Part shown: positions 1 through 7,518 of the stretch, piece by piece
Position numbering within the stretch: position 1 is the first letter of the stretch
Layout of the letters: the number at the start of each line of letters is the position of its first letter
Assembly: GCF_002278075.1 (NCBI RefSeq)
Contig: NZ_CP022990.1
Coordinates: 1,984,001-2,048,000 of the forward strand
Reading direction: 5' to 3'
DNA length: 64,000 nt
Source: Paraburkholderia aromaticivorans
GTDB taxonomy: Bacteria > Pseudomonadota > Gammaproteobacteria > Burkholderiales > Burkholderiaceae
The notes under the pieces: generated by a model
The model's input: only the letters and a program-made list of their open reading frames with translations
Databases searched by the model: none
What the model was told of the DNA's origin: nothing
Made by a program: the position numbers and the translations under genes

Positions 1-2
1 AC

Positions 3-707
3 TTCGGCTATGTCGGCGAGGCGCCGCCGGTGTTCGCACAAGCCGCCGGCGCGAATTTCGTCTACGTCGCCTATGAAATTCCGACGCCGCATGCCGAAGG
101 CATCCTGGTGCATCAGGATGCGCCGATCAAGACGCTGGCCGATCTGAAGGGCAAGAAAATCGCCTTTAACAAGGGCTCGGACGTTCATTGGTTTCTGGTC
201 GCCGCCCTGCAGAAAAGCGGCGTGAAGTACAGCGACATTCAGCCAGTCTATCTGGCGCCCGCCGATGCCCGCGCGGCCTTCGAACGCGGCGCGATCGATG
301 CGTGGGCGATCTGGGATCCGTTCCTCGAAGCGGCGAAGCGGCAGTCGAATGCGCGCTTACTTGCGGATGGCGAGGGTATCGTGAGCCATCACCAGTTCTT
401 CCTCGGCGCGCGGTCGTTCGCGCAACAGAACGGCGATGTACTCGCGATCACGATGGACGAAGTCGGCAAAGAGGGCGCGTGGGTGCGGGGGCACTACAGC
501 GAGGCCGCCGCACAGCTCGCCCCCATTCAAGGCCTCGATGCAGGCGTGATCGAAGCAGGCTTGCGGCACTACGCGCACATCTATAAGCCCGTCGACGCGA
601 ACGTGCTTGCGGAACAACAGCATATCGCCGACACGTTCAGCGAATTGCGCATCATCCCGACGAAGATCGTGACGAAAGATGCAGCGTTGCCCGCCAGCAA
701 CGTTTAG
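3..707 (+). CDS. ssuA: Aliphatic sulfonate ABC transporter substrate-binding protein, 3' part
   Basis: This is a 5'-truncated gene: the reading frame is open from the window edge and begins with FGYVGEAPPVFA, a stretch typical of SsuA/NMT1-like periplasmic binding proteins that deliver aliphatic sulfonates to an SsuBC importer. About 234 residues are visible. Family members are about 310-330 residues, so the signal peptide and first lobe lie outside the window. The visible part carries WDPFLEAA and HHQFFLGA segments seen in sulfonate and taurine binding proteins. A GTG at 30 is in frame but is internal, not the start. No ssuB, ssuC or ssuD follows, so this is either the last gene of its operon or a stand-alone paralogue. 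The exact substrate cannot be told from sequence. Confidence 0.8.
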   Translation, partial: FGYVGEAPPVFAQAAGANFVYVAYEIPTPHAEGILVHQDAPIKTLADLKGKKIAFNKGSDVHWFLVAALQKSGVKYSDIQPVYLAPADARAAFERGAIDAWAIWDPFLEAAKRQSNARLLADGEGIVSHHQFFLGARSFAQQNGDVLAITMDEVGKEGAWVRGHYSEAAAQLAPIQGLDAGVIEAGLRHYAHIYKPVDANVLAEQQHIADTFSELRIIPTKIVTKDAALPASNV

Positions 708-755
708 ACAACTGGGTTGACGTCCAACCTCGCTTTGCTCGCTTCGTCACGCCGC

Positions 756-1115
756 TCACGCGAATAGCGCAGCGATTTCTTCGGGCGGGCGGCCGATCAC
801 GGCTCGCCCGTTTCGCACGACGATTGGCCGTTGCAGAAGAATGGGGTGCTCCGCCAATGCTTCGTATAACTGAGTGTCGGTCAGCGTGGCGTCGGAGAGG
901 TGGAGTTCTTTGTACTCGGCTTCGGTGTCGCGGATCATGTCACGGACTGCGCAGCCAAGTTGCGTGTGGAGTTGCTGGAGCTGGGCGACCGTGAGGGGAT
1001 GCTTGAGGTATTCGACGATTTCCGTTGCTTCGTTTGCGCTGTTGTAAGTGCTGGAGATCAGCTCGCAGGCTGCACGCGATTTCGAGCAACGCGGGTTGTG
1101 GTAGATCGTGATCAT
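756..1115 (-). CDS. arsC: ArsC-family arsenate reductase (glutaredoxin-coupled type)
   Basis: A 119-residue protein starting MITIYHNPRCSKSRAA, with the catalytic cysteine at residue 10 followed by SKSR, as in the ArsC/Spx thioredoxin-fold family. The conserved C-terminal RPIVV and RPPEEI segments are present; the arginines hold the oxyanion in known ArsC proteins. The length equals that of stand-alone ArsC. It would reduce arsenate to arsenite with glutathione and glutaredoxin. It is convergent with the binding-protein gene, with a 48-bp gap, and no arsR or arsB lies nearby. It may therefore be one of the many orphan ArsC-like proteins (YfgD/YffB type) rather than a dedicated resistance gene. 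Confidence 0.85.
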   Translation of the reverse strand: MITIYHNPRCSKSRAACELISSTYNSANEATEIVEYLKHPLTVAQLQQLHTQLGCAVRDMIRDTEAEYKELHLSDATLTDTQLYEALAEHPILLQRPIVVRNGRAVIGRPPEEIAALFA

Positions 1116-1449
1116 AAGTTGTGTGGGGCGGTGGTGACGGATAAGTCGTGGACTGCGCGTGTGCGTCGGCCTTTGTGGATCGGTTGCTATGTGAGATTTT
1201 AGCGGGTGAGTAGGGGCGGCGCCGCGGAGCTTCGGTACCCATGGACGCGGCGATCCGTGCGCGAAACTGATTTGCGGCGGCTGGTGACTTTTGTCGTGGT
1301 GGGTGACGCGTAATAGGCGCGTTGTGCCAGCGATCCAAATTGAAGATGCGAGTTTTTCTGTTCGCGTGCGTAGTGAATTTATTGGATTGGTGCGGAATGG
1401 CGCGCGGTGCGGGGCGGCGCGCCGGTGCTCTTACCGCGGGGGGGTCTAT

Positions 1450-1482
1450 GCATCCACTCGTCCCATAGGGACGCGTGGATGC
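1450..1482. other. 33-bp near-perfect palindrome
   Basis: Two 15-base arms (first arm GCATCCACTCGTCCC) are separated by ATA and pair except for one internal mismatch (T1458 against C1474). There is only a three-base T run after it, so it is a poor intrinsic terminator. It lies about 120 bp from the first parS-like site and could be a protein-binding site or a structured DNA element. No function is assigned. Confidence 0.6.
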
Positions 1483-1600
1483 TTTAGCACTGTCCGGCGT
1501 CTGGGCTCTTAGTTTTTGCAGATTACAACGGCAGACGGACTGCGCTGGGCGCGGCGTCTGAGTGCTGAACGTGCGGCTCCGTTTTCCGCAGGGATTTTGG

Positions 1601-1616
1601 GTTTATGCGCATAAAG
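1601..1616. promoter_or_regulatory. parS-like centromere site 1
   Basis: GTTTATGCGCATAAAG: a 14-bp perfect palindrome TTTATGCGCATAAA plus a matching left flank. I recall GTTTATGCGCATAAAC as the parS consensus of Burkholderia second chromosomes. Its position upstream of parAB supports ParB binding. Confidence 0.8.
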
Positions 1617-1832
1617 CGCCTGAACTGACGTGCTGCGTCTGACATCCATTCCTTCGCGACCCTTTTCGCAGTTCCCCACTGAGCTGAGTCTCCGTGGGTT
1701 AGGACCGGATCCGCTCTTCGCTGTCCGCCTGCCCAACGTCCAAGGTATGAAAAGCCGATTGCTGTGGCCGCGCATTGAAACGCGGATCCGACTCGCGTCG
1801 GCAAGTCACGCTCGTCAAAAATCCTGCGGCGA

Positions 1833-1848
1833 ATTTATGCGCATAGAT
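1833..1848. promoter_or_regulatory. parS-like site 2, degenerate
   Basis: ATTTATGCGCATAGAT shares the central ATTTATGCGCATA with the other sites but has a broken right arm. It may be a weak or decayed ParB site. Confidence 0.5.
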
Positions 1849-2128
1849 TCGCCAGCCAACATAAGCAGACCTACGGCCCGCTCACAATCAACGCATGTCG
1901 CATCACCACCAACGCGCGCGTTGAGCAATCACAACTATGCCGACGCAGCTCAACTCACTCGACTCCGCGCATCGTTAGCCTGCTCGCCCCGAAGCCTCTA
2001 ACTGACCCGCTGACCCGACCGTCCAACGCCACAGGCAGTCCTTACCCCAAAGCAGTGACGGAAGCTCGGGTAAGCATCAAGCCGAAACCGCCCTCGCCCC
2101 AGCAACATTCGCATTGCCGCAGCGCCTC

Positions 2129-2144
2129 CTTTATGCGCATAAAC
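2129..2144. promoter_or_regulatory. parS-like centromere site 3
   Basis: CTTTATGCGCATAAAC contains the perfect 14-bp palindrome and lies about 45 bp upstream of the putative parAB promoter. ParB bound here could also repress the operon. Confidence 0.8.
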
Positions 2145-2187
2145 CTATTCCGAACGGCTAATCCTTATCGCAATTACTCAAAAACGA

Positions 2188-2215
2188 TTGAAATACAAAA
2201 TCATCCAGGTAAAAT
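2188..2215 (+). promoter_or_regulatory. Putative sigma-70 promoter of parAB
   Basis: TTGAAA (2188-2193) and TAAAAT (2210-2215) are separated by 16 bases, about 30 bp upstream of the parA start. It is the best -35/-10 pair in the A+T-rich leader. Transcription start has not been observed. Confidence 0.5.
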
Positions 2216-2245
2216 CCATCTGCGTCTAAAAAGAGGAGGTGAAGA

Positions 2246-2908
2246 TTGGCAGCAGAAATCATCGCGGTAACTCAGCAGAAGGGCGGGGTCGGGAAGAGCA
2301 CTATCGCGATGCACCTGGGCGCTGCGTTTCATGAGAAGGGCAAGCGCGTCCTCGTCGTCGACGCAGACGGCCAAAACACACTGATCCACTGGGCCAGTGC
2401 ATCATCAGACGGCGATACTGGTATCCCATTTCCGGTCGTCAACCTCTCCGAAGCCGGTAGCCAAATCCATCGCGAGATCAAGAAGTTCGTGGCGGACTAC
2501 GACATCATCGTCGTCGACTGCCCGCCCTCGATCACCGAGAAGGTCTCCGGCGTCGTTCTGCTCGCCGCGAGTGTCGCCGTGATCCCGACATCGTCATCGC
2601 CCGCCGACTATTGGTCGAGTATCGGATTGGTGAAGCTAGTCCAGCAAGCGCAGCTCATGAATGAAGACCTGCGCGCTGTCTTCCTCCTCAATAAGACCGA
2701 AGAAAAGCGGATGTTGACGCGCGAACTAAAACGCGCGCTGGAAGAGCTTGGGTTCCCGTTGCTCAAGACACAGATCCCGACTCGCGAGGCCTATAAGCAG
2801 GCTATGGCGTTAGGACAAACGGTGCTTCAAATGAATGATCGCGGCGCCAAGCTTGCCGCTATTGAAGTACGGGCGTGCGCGAACGAGATCGCCGCCTTGC
2901 TCCCGTGA
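2246..2908 (+). CDS. parA: ParA-family partition ATPase
   Basis: A 220-residue ParA/MinD-type ATPase that segregates the replicon with ParB and parS. The deviant Walker A KGGVGKST is at residues 12-19 and the Walker B-like IIVVDCPPS lies in the middle of the protein. It is the short form without an N-terminal helix-turn-helix, so autoregulation would fall to ParB or another protein. The start is an unusual TTG at 2246: the AAGAGGAGGT ribosome site at 2231-2240 is correctly spaced for it, and no ATG or GTG precedes the P-loop in frame. parB follows after 25 bp with a parS-like site in the gap. Confidence 0.95.
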   Translation: MAAEIIAVTQQKGGVGKSTIAMHLGAAFHEKGKRVLVVDADGQNTLIHWASASSDGDTGIPFPVVNLSEAGSQIHREIKKFVADYDIIVVDCPPSITEKVSGVVLLAASVAVIPTSSSPADYWSSIGLVKLVQQAQLMNEDLRAVFLLNKTEEKRMLTRELKRALEELGFPLLKTQIPTREAYKQAMALGQTVLQMNDRGAKLAAIEVRACANEIAALLP

Positions 2909-2909
2909 A

Positions 2910-2925
2910 ATTTATGCGCATAAAG
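2910..2925. promoter_or_regulatory. parS-like site between parA and parB
   Basis: ATTTATGCGCATAAAG spans almost the whole parA-parB gap, between the parA stop and the parB ATG. A ParB site inside the operon could tune translation or transcription of parB as well as serve as a centromere. Confidence 0.75.
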
Positions 2926-2933
2926 GACCCTGA

Positions 2934-3992
2934 ATGAAACCCTCCCAATTCGCCAAAGGCTTTCAAGCACGTCCTGATTCGACCAGCAGCGAAAAGCGAA
3001 CCGCGCTCGATCGCCTGAACGCCATCGACGGTCTGGTCAAGAATGACCCCAGGAATAGCGAAGCGGCGGGGCGCATCATCGCCCCCGTCGCCCCGCCGCA
3101 AAGTGTCATCGAAGCTGACACGGTCGACGCAGCCAACGAATCCGCGGCCTACCGCACATGGCGGATCGAGCACGGCTACCGGCCGGGTCAAGTCATCGAG
3201 CTCGCACTCAAAACGATCAAGCCGAGCCCGTTCAATCCGCGGCATTTCTATCTGAAGTCGTCGATAGCCGAACTCGCGGTCAACCTCGCAAAGCAGGGGC
3301 AGCAGCAGGCAATTCACGTCATTCCGGATTACGACAGTCCCGGCACCTACTTCGTCAGCGATGGCGGCCGGCGAGTGCGTGCCCTGAAAGAAGCGAACAA
3401 GGAATCGGTGAAGGCGATCGTCATTGATCTGCCGATCGGTATCCAGAGTTACAAGCTCGGCTACGACCTCAACGTTCAACGTGATTCGCAAACGGTATTC
3501 GACAATGCGGTGGTCTGGAGACGGTTTCTCGACGACCGCCATTTCCAGAGCCAGAAGGAACTCGCCGAACACCTCGGGCTGGACGAGTCGACCGTCGCGG
3601 TTGCTCTGTCGATTTCCAAATTGCCTGAGGTCGTCATGCATGAGATGGTGGCGCGCCCCGACCGATTCGGCTCGAACATGGCATACCAGGTAGGTCGTTA
3701 CCACACGGCCCGCGGCGCCGATGCCACGCTGCGTCTGATCAACAAGATCCTGTCGGACGATCTGAGCACGCGGCAAGTCGCTGACATCGTCAAGGGCCGA
3801 GCGAGCGCTCAGGAAAGCACCAAACCCGCGGGCCGCCAACGCTACGCGCAACGCCTGGAAATCAAACTCGACGGCGTGTCGGTCGGCGATCTTAAATCGT
3901 ATGGGGATGATCGAATCGAACTGCGCCTGAAGGGTCTTACGCGCGAAAAACGCGACGATATCCTTCGGCAAATTGAAAAGATGTTGAAGTAA
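2934..3992 (+). CDS. parB: ParB-family centromere-binding protein
   Basis: A 352-residue ParB that loads on parS and stimulates ParA. The CTP-binding N-domain is visible at about residues 88-180 (NPRHFYL, then DGGRRVRAL, corresponding to the GxxR motif). A helix-turn-helix follows at about 207-228 (QKELAEHLGLDESTV), and the C-terminal 60 residues form the dimerisation region. It starts with ATG at 2934, nine bases after the parS-like site. Its cognate sites are probably the TTTATGCGCATAAA palindromes at 1601, 2129 and 2910. It faces rep convergently with a 57-bp gap. Confidence 0.95.
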   Translation: MKPSQFAKGFQARPDSTSSEKRTALDRLNAIDGLVKNDPRNSEAAGRIIAPVAPPQSVIEADTVDAANESAAYRTWRIEHGYRPGQVIELALKTIKPSPFNPRHFYLKSSIAELAVNLAKQGQQQAIHVIPDYDSPGTYFVSDGGRRVRALKEANKESVKAIVIDLPIGIQSYKLGYDLNVQRDSQTVFDNAVVWRRFLDDRHFQSQKELAEHLGLDESTVAVALSISKLPEVVMHEMVARPDRFGSNMAYQVGRYHTARGADATLRLINKILSDDLSTRQVADIVKGRASAQESTKPAGRQRYAQRLEIKLDGVSVGDLKSYGDDRIELRLKGLTREKRDDILRQIEKMLK

Positions 3993-4016
3993 AAACGTTT
4001 GACGGCGGTAGGGCAG

Positions 4017-4033
4017 GGCTATCATCGATAGCC
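4017..4033. terminator. Small hairpin between convergent parB and rep
   Basis: GGCTATC and GATAGCC (7-bp arms, loop ATC) are embedded in a G-rich/C-rich context between the two stop codons. There is no T run on either strand, so a terminator role is only suggested by position. Confidence 0.35.
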
Positions 4034-4049
4034 GCGCCCCGCCCAACGG

Positions 4050-5432
4050 TTACGCCGCGCGCGATTGGCTCAGCGTGAAGGCAAGCAAGTCCCCATCGGT
4101 AGGCTCGCCCCAGGTCTTGCGAGCCAGCCAGTCGAAGAATGCCGTCTCGACAATCTTCGAATCGAGCCCCCGACGACGCCAGTCGTCGCGCATATGCGTG
4201 CCGAGTCCCGGCAATTCATCTTCTTCAAACGACTGCCGCGCGATCTCCCGCTCGGACTCACCTTGTTCGTCGTACAGTTCGCGCGCTTCCTTACGACGAT
4301 ACGCCGAATACTCGCCAAGCAAGCGGGCCTTGAGGTCGTCGGCCGGCGCGGCAATCGCGGCCTTGCCACCGCTGCCCGACGGCAACGCTTCGACGGGCGG
4401 CGCATAACCCTTCTTCAACGCGTCCTTGAACAGTGCGGGCGCACTGCGCACCGGCGGCAACGACGTGCTGCGCATGCGTTGCTCGGTCATCTGAAGCGCC
4501 GCGCGAATGCGATTTTCTTCGCTGTCGGCGTACAGCGTTTGCGCCTCTTTCAGCGGGATGCCGATCTTCACCATCCGGTCGACCAGCGTGCTATCGAACA
4601 CGTTCGGATGCTCGTCGAGCGCGAGCATCGGCTGCTTGCGTTCGGTCACGCGGAACTGGATCTCGGCGACGCGACGTCCTTCGCGATGTTCGATCAATTC
4701 GACAAAGATGTTGGTGACGGCGTTGACCTCGGCGATAGCCGGGCGCAGGTAATCACGCTTGAAATACTTGTACTCTCGCTTTGCCTCATCCCCCGCTTCC
4801 GTGTCCGGTGTGCCGGAGAGGATCGGACGCCACCATTCCCACGTCTCGCGCATTGTCAGGTGGCTCGGGTTAGTCAGGTAACGCACGCAAATCTCGTAAA
4901 GCGCGAGACCCGCGCTACTGCGCAGTTGACTCTGGAACTGCAGACTCAGACGGGCGTACTGAACCGGATCGAGCAGCTTTTTCTTGATCTTCGGCGCAAA
5001 CGAAAATTCCACCCAGACGCGGCGGGTGGTGGGATCTTCGAGAATTTCGGCGTCGGCAATCAGCGTGGAAATACCCCATTTCCGGCCCGGCTTCTGACTG
5101 GACGTGCCGGTGCTCCACTCGACCTGCACAGACACCATACGCCGCAAGTGTTCCTTGACGAGCGCGGTGTCATTGGAGTCAAACGCGGAGTTCGCGACGA
5201 TGTCGGACAGCAAGGCCCGATACGTGTCGCCGGATTCGTCCGCTTGCTGAGCCACGGCGAGGAGCACGTTGAACAGCTTGCGGGTAAGGAGCGTGATTTT
5301 GCCGCTTTTAGGCTGAATCGCGATCGCCTCGACGGCTTTGCGCAATTCAGCCGAGCTCGGGCTGACTACATCGGTCTTCTTCGCGCGCTTCGTGGCCATG
5401 CGTCTGGTCGAGGATGGATTTGGCGAGAGCAT
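4050..5432 (-). CDS. Replication initiator protein (RepB / Rep_3 superfamily)
   Basis: A 460-residue protein (449 if the ATG at 5399, MATKRAKK, is used; neither start has a clear ribosome site). The middle resembles Rep_3 initiators: an N-terminal winged-helix region around LTRKLFNVLLAVAQQ, then YARLSLQFQSQLRSSAGLALYEIC and a second winged-helix region. Such proteins bind iterons as monomers to open the origin and repress their own promoter as dimers. It is longer than plasmid RepE or pi proteins (about 250-330 residues) because of a C-terminal tail of about 150 residues. Iterons begin about 90 bp upstream of the start, and half-iterons in inverted orientation lie in the leader, as expected for autoregulation. 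Confidence 0.88.
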   Translation of the reverse strand: MLSPNPSSTRRMATKRAKKTDVVSPSSAELRKAVEAIAIQPKSGKITLLTRKLFNVLLAVAQQADESGDTYRALLSDIVANSAFDSNDTALVKEHLRRMVSVQVEWSTGTSSQKPGRKWGISTLIADAEILEDPTTRRVWVEFSFAPKIKKKLLDPVQYARLSLQFQSQLRSSAGLALYEICVRYLTNPSHLTMRETWEWWRPILSGTPDTEAGDEAKREYKYFKRDYLRPAIAEVNAVTNIFVELIEHREGRRVAEIQFRVTERKQPMLALDEHPNVFDSTLVDRMVKIGIPLKEAQTLYADSEENRIRAALQMTEQRMRSTSLPPVRSAPALFKDALKKGYAPPVEALPSGSGGKAAIAAPADDLKARLLGEYSAYRRKEARELYDEQGESEREIARQSFEEDELPGLGTHMRDDWRRRGLDSKIVETAFFDWLARKTWGEPTDGDLLAFTLSQSRAA

Positions 5433-5466
5433 ACCGGCTGCGGTGATACCCGTCTATAGCGTACGT

Positions 5467-5509
5467 CTCACCGTTCGCGGTGAAGTGAGTTTACGAAGAC
5501 GGACTCACC
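5467..5509. promoter_or_regulatory. Inverted half-iterons in the rep leader (candidate autoregulatory operator)
   Basis: CTCACC at 5467-5472 is mirrored by GGTGAA at 5479-5484 around GTTCGC (inner palindrome TCACCG/CGGTGA, 5468-5483). A second pair, AGTGAGT (5484-5490) and ACTCACC (5503-5509), overlaps it. CTCACC is the conserved right half of the iteron, so this is the half-iteron inverted repeat that dimers of Rep_3 initiators typically bind to repress rep. Confidence 0.6.
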
Positions 5510-5518
5510 TCCAGCCAC

Positions 5519-7135
5519 TCCCGAAAACCCTCACCTCAGCCATTTCCTGCCAGGTTCAGGTCTTCCTTGCAGGTCGCGGACTTGGCAAATTCGCGCCATT
5601 TCCGCCGAACGGACGAACGCCTGTGATTCGATCCCGAATCTTCTCACCTCAAAAATTTTCGTGAATTTCGGCCACAAGCGCGCCCGCGCGCCGGGAGCCT
5701 TCACACTCCGATCAAGTCGTCGAACAAGTTCTGAGGAGGAGTCGGCTAACCGGCAAGGAAGGTGTCCATGCCAAACCCGCGAGGTCGGCAGGCGGACTGT
5801 CGAAGCGGCGCCATCTGCCCGTCTCACGTCTAGGGTATGTCGCCCGCCCGCCGCACTGTTCCGACAGATGCCTCCGGCCGCGACACGCCCCTCACACCCC
5901 GCTACAGGCGCCCCGCTGCGCCCTTCGGCCCCGCCTGACACGCGCTCTCTGCCGTGGCCCCAGGCAGACCTGGCGCGACGCCTTGCACAAGCATCCCGCG
6001 CATTTCCGATGGCGCGCTAGGTCGAGCCGCCAGCATTGCCCTTCAGTCGTCGCTACAAGTACTACTTGCGCGAGGTTTATTGTCGGTACCAAAGCGAGCG
6101 CATGTCTCGATCAGTTTCCGCTCGATCCTCCCACCCACCCCCGAAAAAGCTCACCTTAAGGGTGGCGGAGCGCTCCGAACGACGCGGTCTCCAGACGTGC
6201 CAAGCTCCAAAACCACCCGAAAACAGTCCCGCAAAATCTCACCTTCGACACATCTGAAGGCATCCGCTCACGGCCAAGCAGGGCCCCCGAAAAACCTCAC
6301 CTTCGCGGATCAAGTGAAAAATGTTCCATGATTTCAATGGCTTAAGTTTGTTTCTTTGACTGCGTCGCCGATGGGACCTCCCGTAAAACCTCACCACAAC
6401 GGGCCTCTTAGTGAAGTCCGCAGCTACCGATCGCAACCAGAATGGTCCTGAAAAACCTCACCATTCCAATTCCGCGTCCATCAACCGGAAACGCGCTCGG
6501 CACCATCAGCCGGGCTTCTCAGCACCATAACAGCCGTTTTGATCCTGTATTTCCTCACCTCATCGATCGCGCGGCCCTAAAAGAACTCCCGAAAACTCTC
6601 ACCTTTGCCACAGGCCGGGCATTTTTCCAGCGCAGCTCTCGCTCAAGACCCCATCTCCTGCATTCCCTCACCTTTGCGACATAGAGAGCGGCAACCTGAC
6701 CACCCTCGACGACAGCGCTCAAGCGAAAACACCGTCTCGCTCCCGAAAACCCTCACCTTAAGCCCCCCGATGCACAGAAATGAGGCAAAACTGGGCTCCG
6801 CGCCCCGTAAAATCTCACCTTAGGTTCGCGTTTTCTCCTGACTTGACTCACCCATGGGGTTAGCGGCCTCAAAATAAGGCCCGAAGTGGGCTGCGGAGCG
6901 CATCCTGAAAGCGCTCACCTTAGCCGTGACCGAAGCTTGAACCGACTTTCGAGCATGGCCGGGCGATCTGCGGCGCTCAGCTCCTGCAAAACCTCACCTT
7001 TGGTTCTACCGCACTCTTGGGATGGTTCCTGAACCCGCTCACGTTCTGTCCCGGACCCGCTCACCGTGGCCCCCGAACCTCATCACTCGACATTCCCGCA
7101 AGACCTCACCACGTCTCCCGAAAAGCTTCACCTTA
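5519..7135 (+). repeat. Iteron family at the origin (about 18-20 copies)
   Basis: The consensus on the + strand is TCC(C/T)GNAAA, two or three bases, then CTCACCTTA. Clear copies begin near 5519, 5632, 6139, 6227, 6285, 6379, 6446, 6543, 6587, 6656, 6741, 6802, 6903, 6982, 7027, 7049, 7071 (weak), 7094 and 7116. Spacing is loose on the left. The last five follow each other at 22-23 bp, about two helical turns. All have the same orientation. These are the expected binding sites of the adjacent Rep_3-type initiator. Confidence 0.92.
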
Positions 7136-7159
7136 TCGGGCTGGAACCCTTGCCAGATA

Positions 7160-7465
7160 AGGCTTTGCCGTGGCGTTAACGTTTTTAACATGGGTTCAAA
7201 GGTGTTTACTTTTATTACTCTCTAGAACTTCACCCCGCGTGTCCTTCGGACAAAGCTTTCCAACCAACATCGTTCTCAGCAAGGTTCGTGAAACAGTGCG
7301 CGATCGCTGGAAAACCTATAAAAACTCTTTCTTTACAAGAGCTTATTGGCTATTCTTCGTTTTGTTTCACGGAAAAGTCGAGCTGGTGGCAATCGGACTA
7401 CGCACACCAGGCGGCAAAGTAGGCCTTTTCGCCGAATCCAACTCCGCCAAGACAAATACGTAGCA
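7160..7465. other. A+T-rich segment next to the phased iterons (candidate DNA unwinding element)
   Basis: Runs such as AACGTTTTTAACA, TTTACTTTTATTACT and AAAACCTATAAAAACT stand out in an otherwise G+C-rich replicon. They directly follow the 22-bp-phased iterons, the usual arrangement of iteron origins. Function is inferred from position and composition only. Confidence 0.55.
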
Positions 7466-7483
7466 AACAATACGTAAATTGTT
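7466..7483. promoter_or_regulatory. Palindrome upstream of the KfrA-like gene (candidate operator)
   Basis: AACAAT and ATTGTT flank ACGTAA, 35 bp before the ATG. TACGTA also occurs twice (7457-7462 and 7471-7476). KfrA of IncP plasmids represses its own promoter through a palindrome, so this is a plausible autoregulatory site. Confidence 0.45.
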
Positions 7484-7518
7484 ATGATCTATCCAATTCG
7501 AGCGACATCGAGGTATAC

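Larger units (their letters stand above)
1116..2245. other. Intergenic partition region upstream of parA
   Basis: This 1.1-kb stretch holds no convincing gene: its short open frames lack ribosome sites and family resemblance. It contains three TTTATGCGCATAAA-type palindromes, one long imperfect hairpin at 1450-1482, and the putative parAB promoter at 2188-2215. Base composition becomes A+T-rich over the last 100 bases. Confidence 0.6.
5433..7518. other. Putative replication origin: iteron region and A+T-rich segment
   Basis: This 2.1-kb non-coding region contains about 18-20 iteron-like repeats (5519-7135), all pointing the same way. They are followed by an A+T-rich stretch (about 7160-7500) that is a candidate unwinding element. 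I found no perfect TTATCCACA DnaA box. The initiator gene lies on the left and the KfrA-like gene on the right. Short open frames here overlap repeats and look spurious. Confidence 0.85.

Noticed and set aside
2859..4046. A 395-codon minus-strand frame across parB
   Set aside because: It is antisense to an unmistakable ParB and shows no family motif.
4065..5459. A 464-codon open frame on the + strand opposite rep
   Set aside because: It mirrors the rep gene in a G+C-rich region, has no ribosome site and a composition (Arg/Leu-rich) typical of antisense shadows; the minus frame has clear Rep_3 character.
5519..7135. CRISPR array
   Set aside because: Repeats are short (about 18-20 bp), variable in sequence and unevenly spaced, and no cas genes are present; initiator and origin context explain them as iterons.
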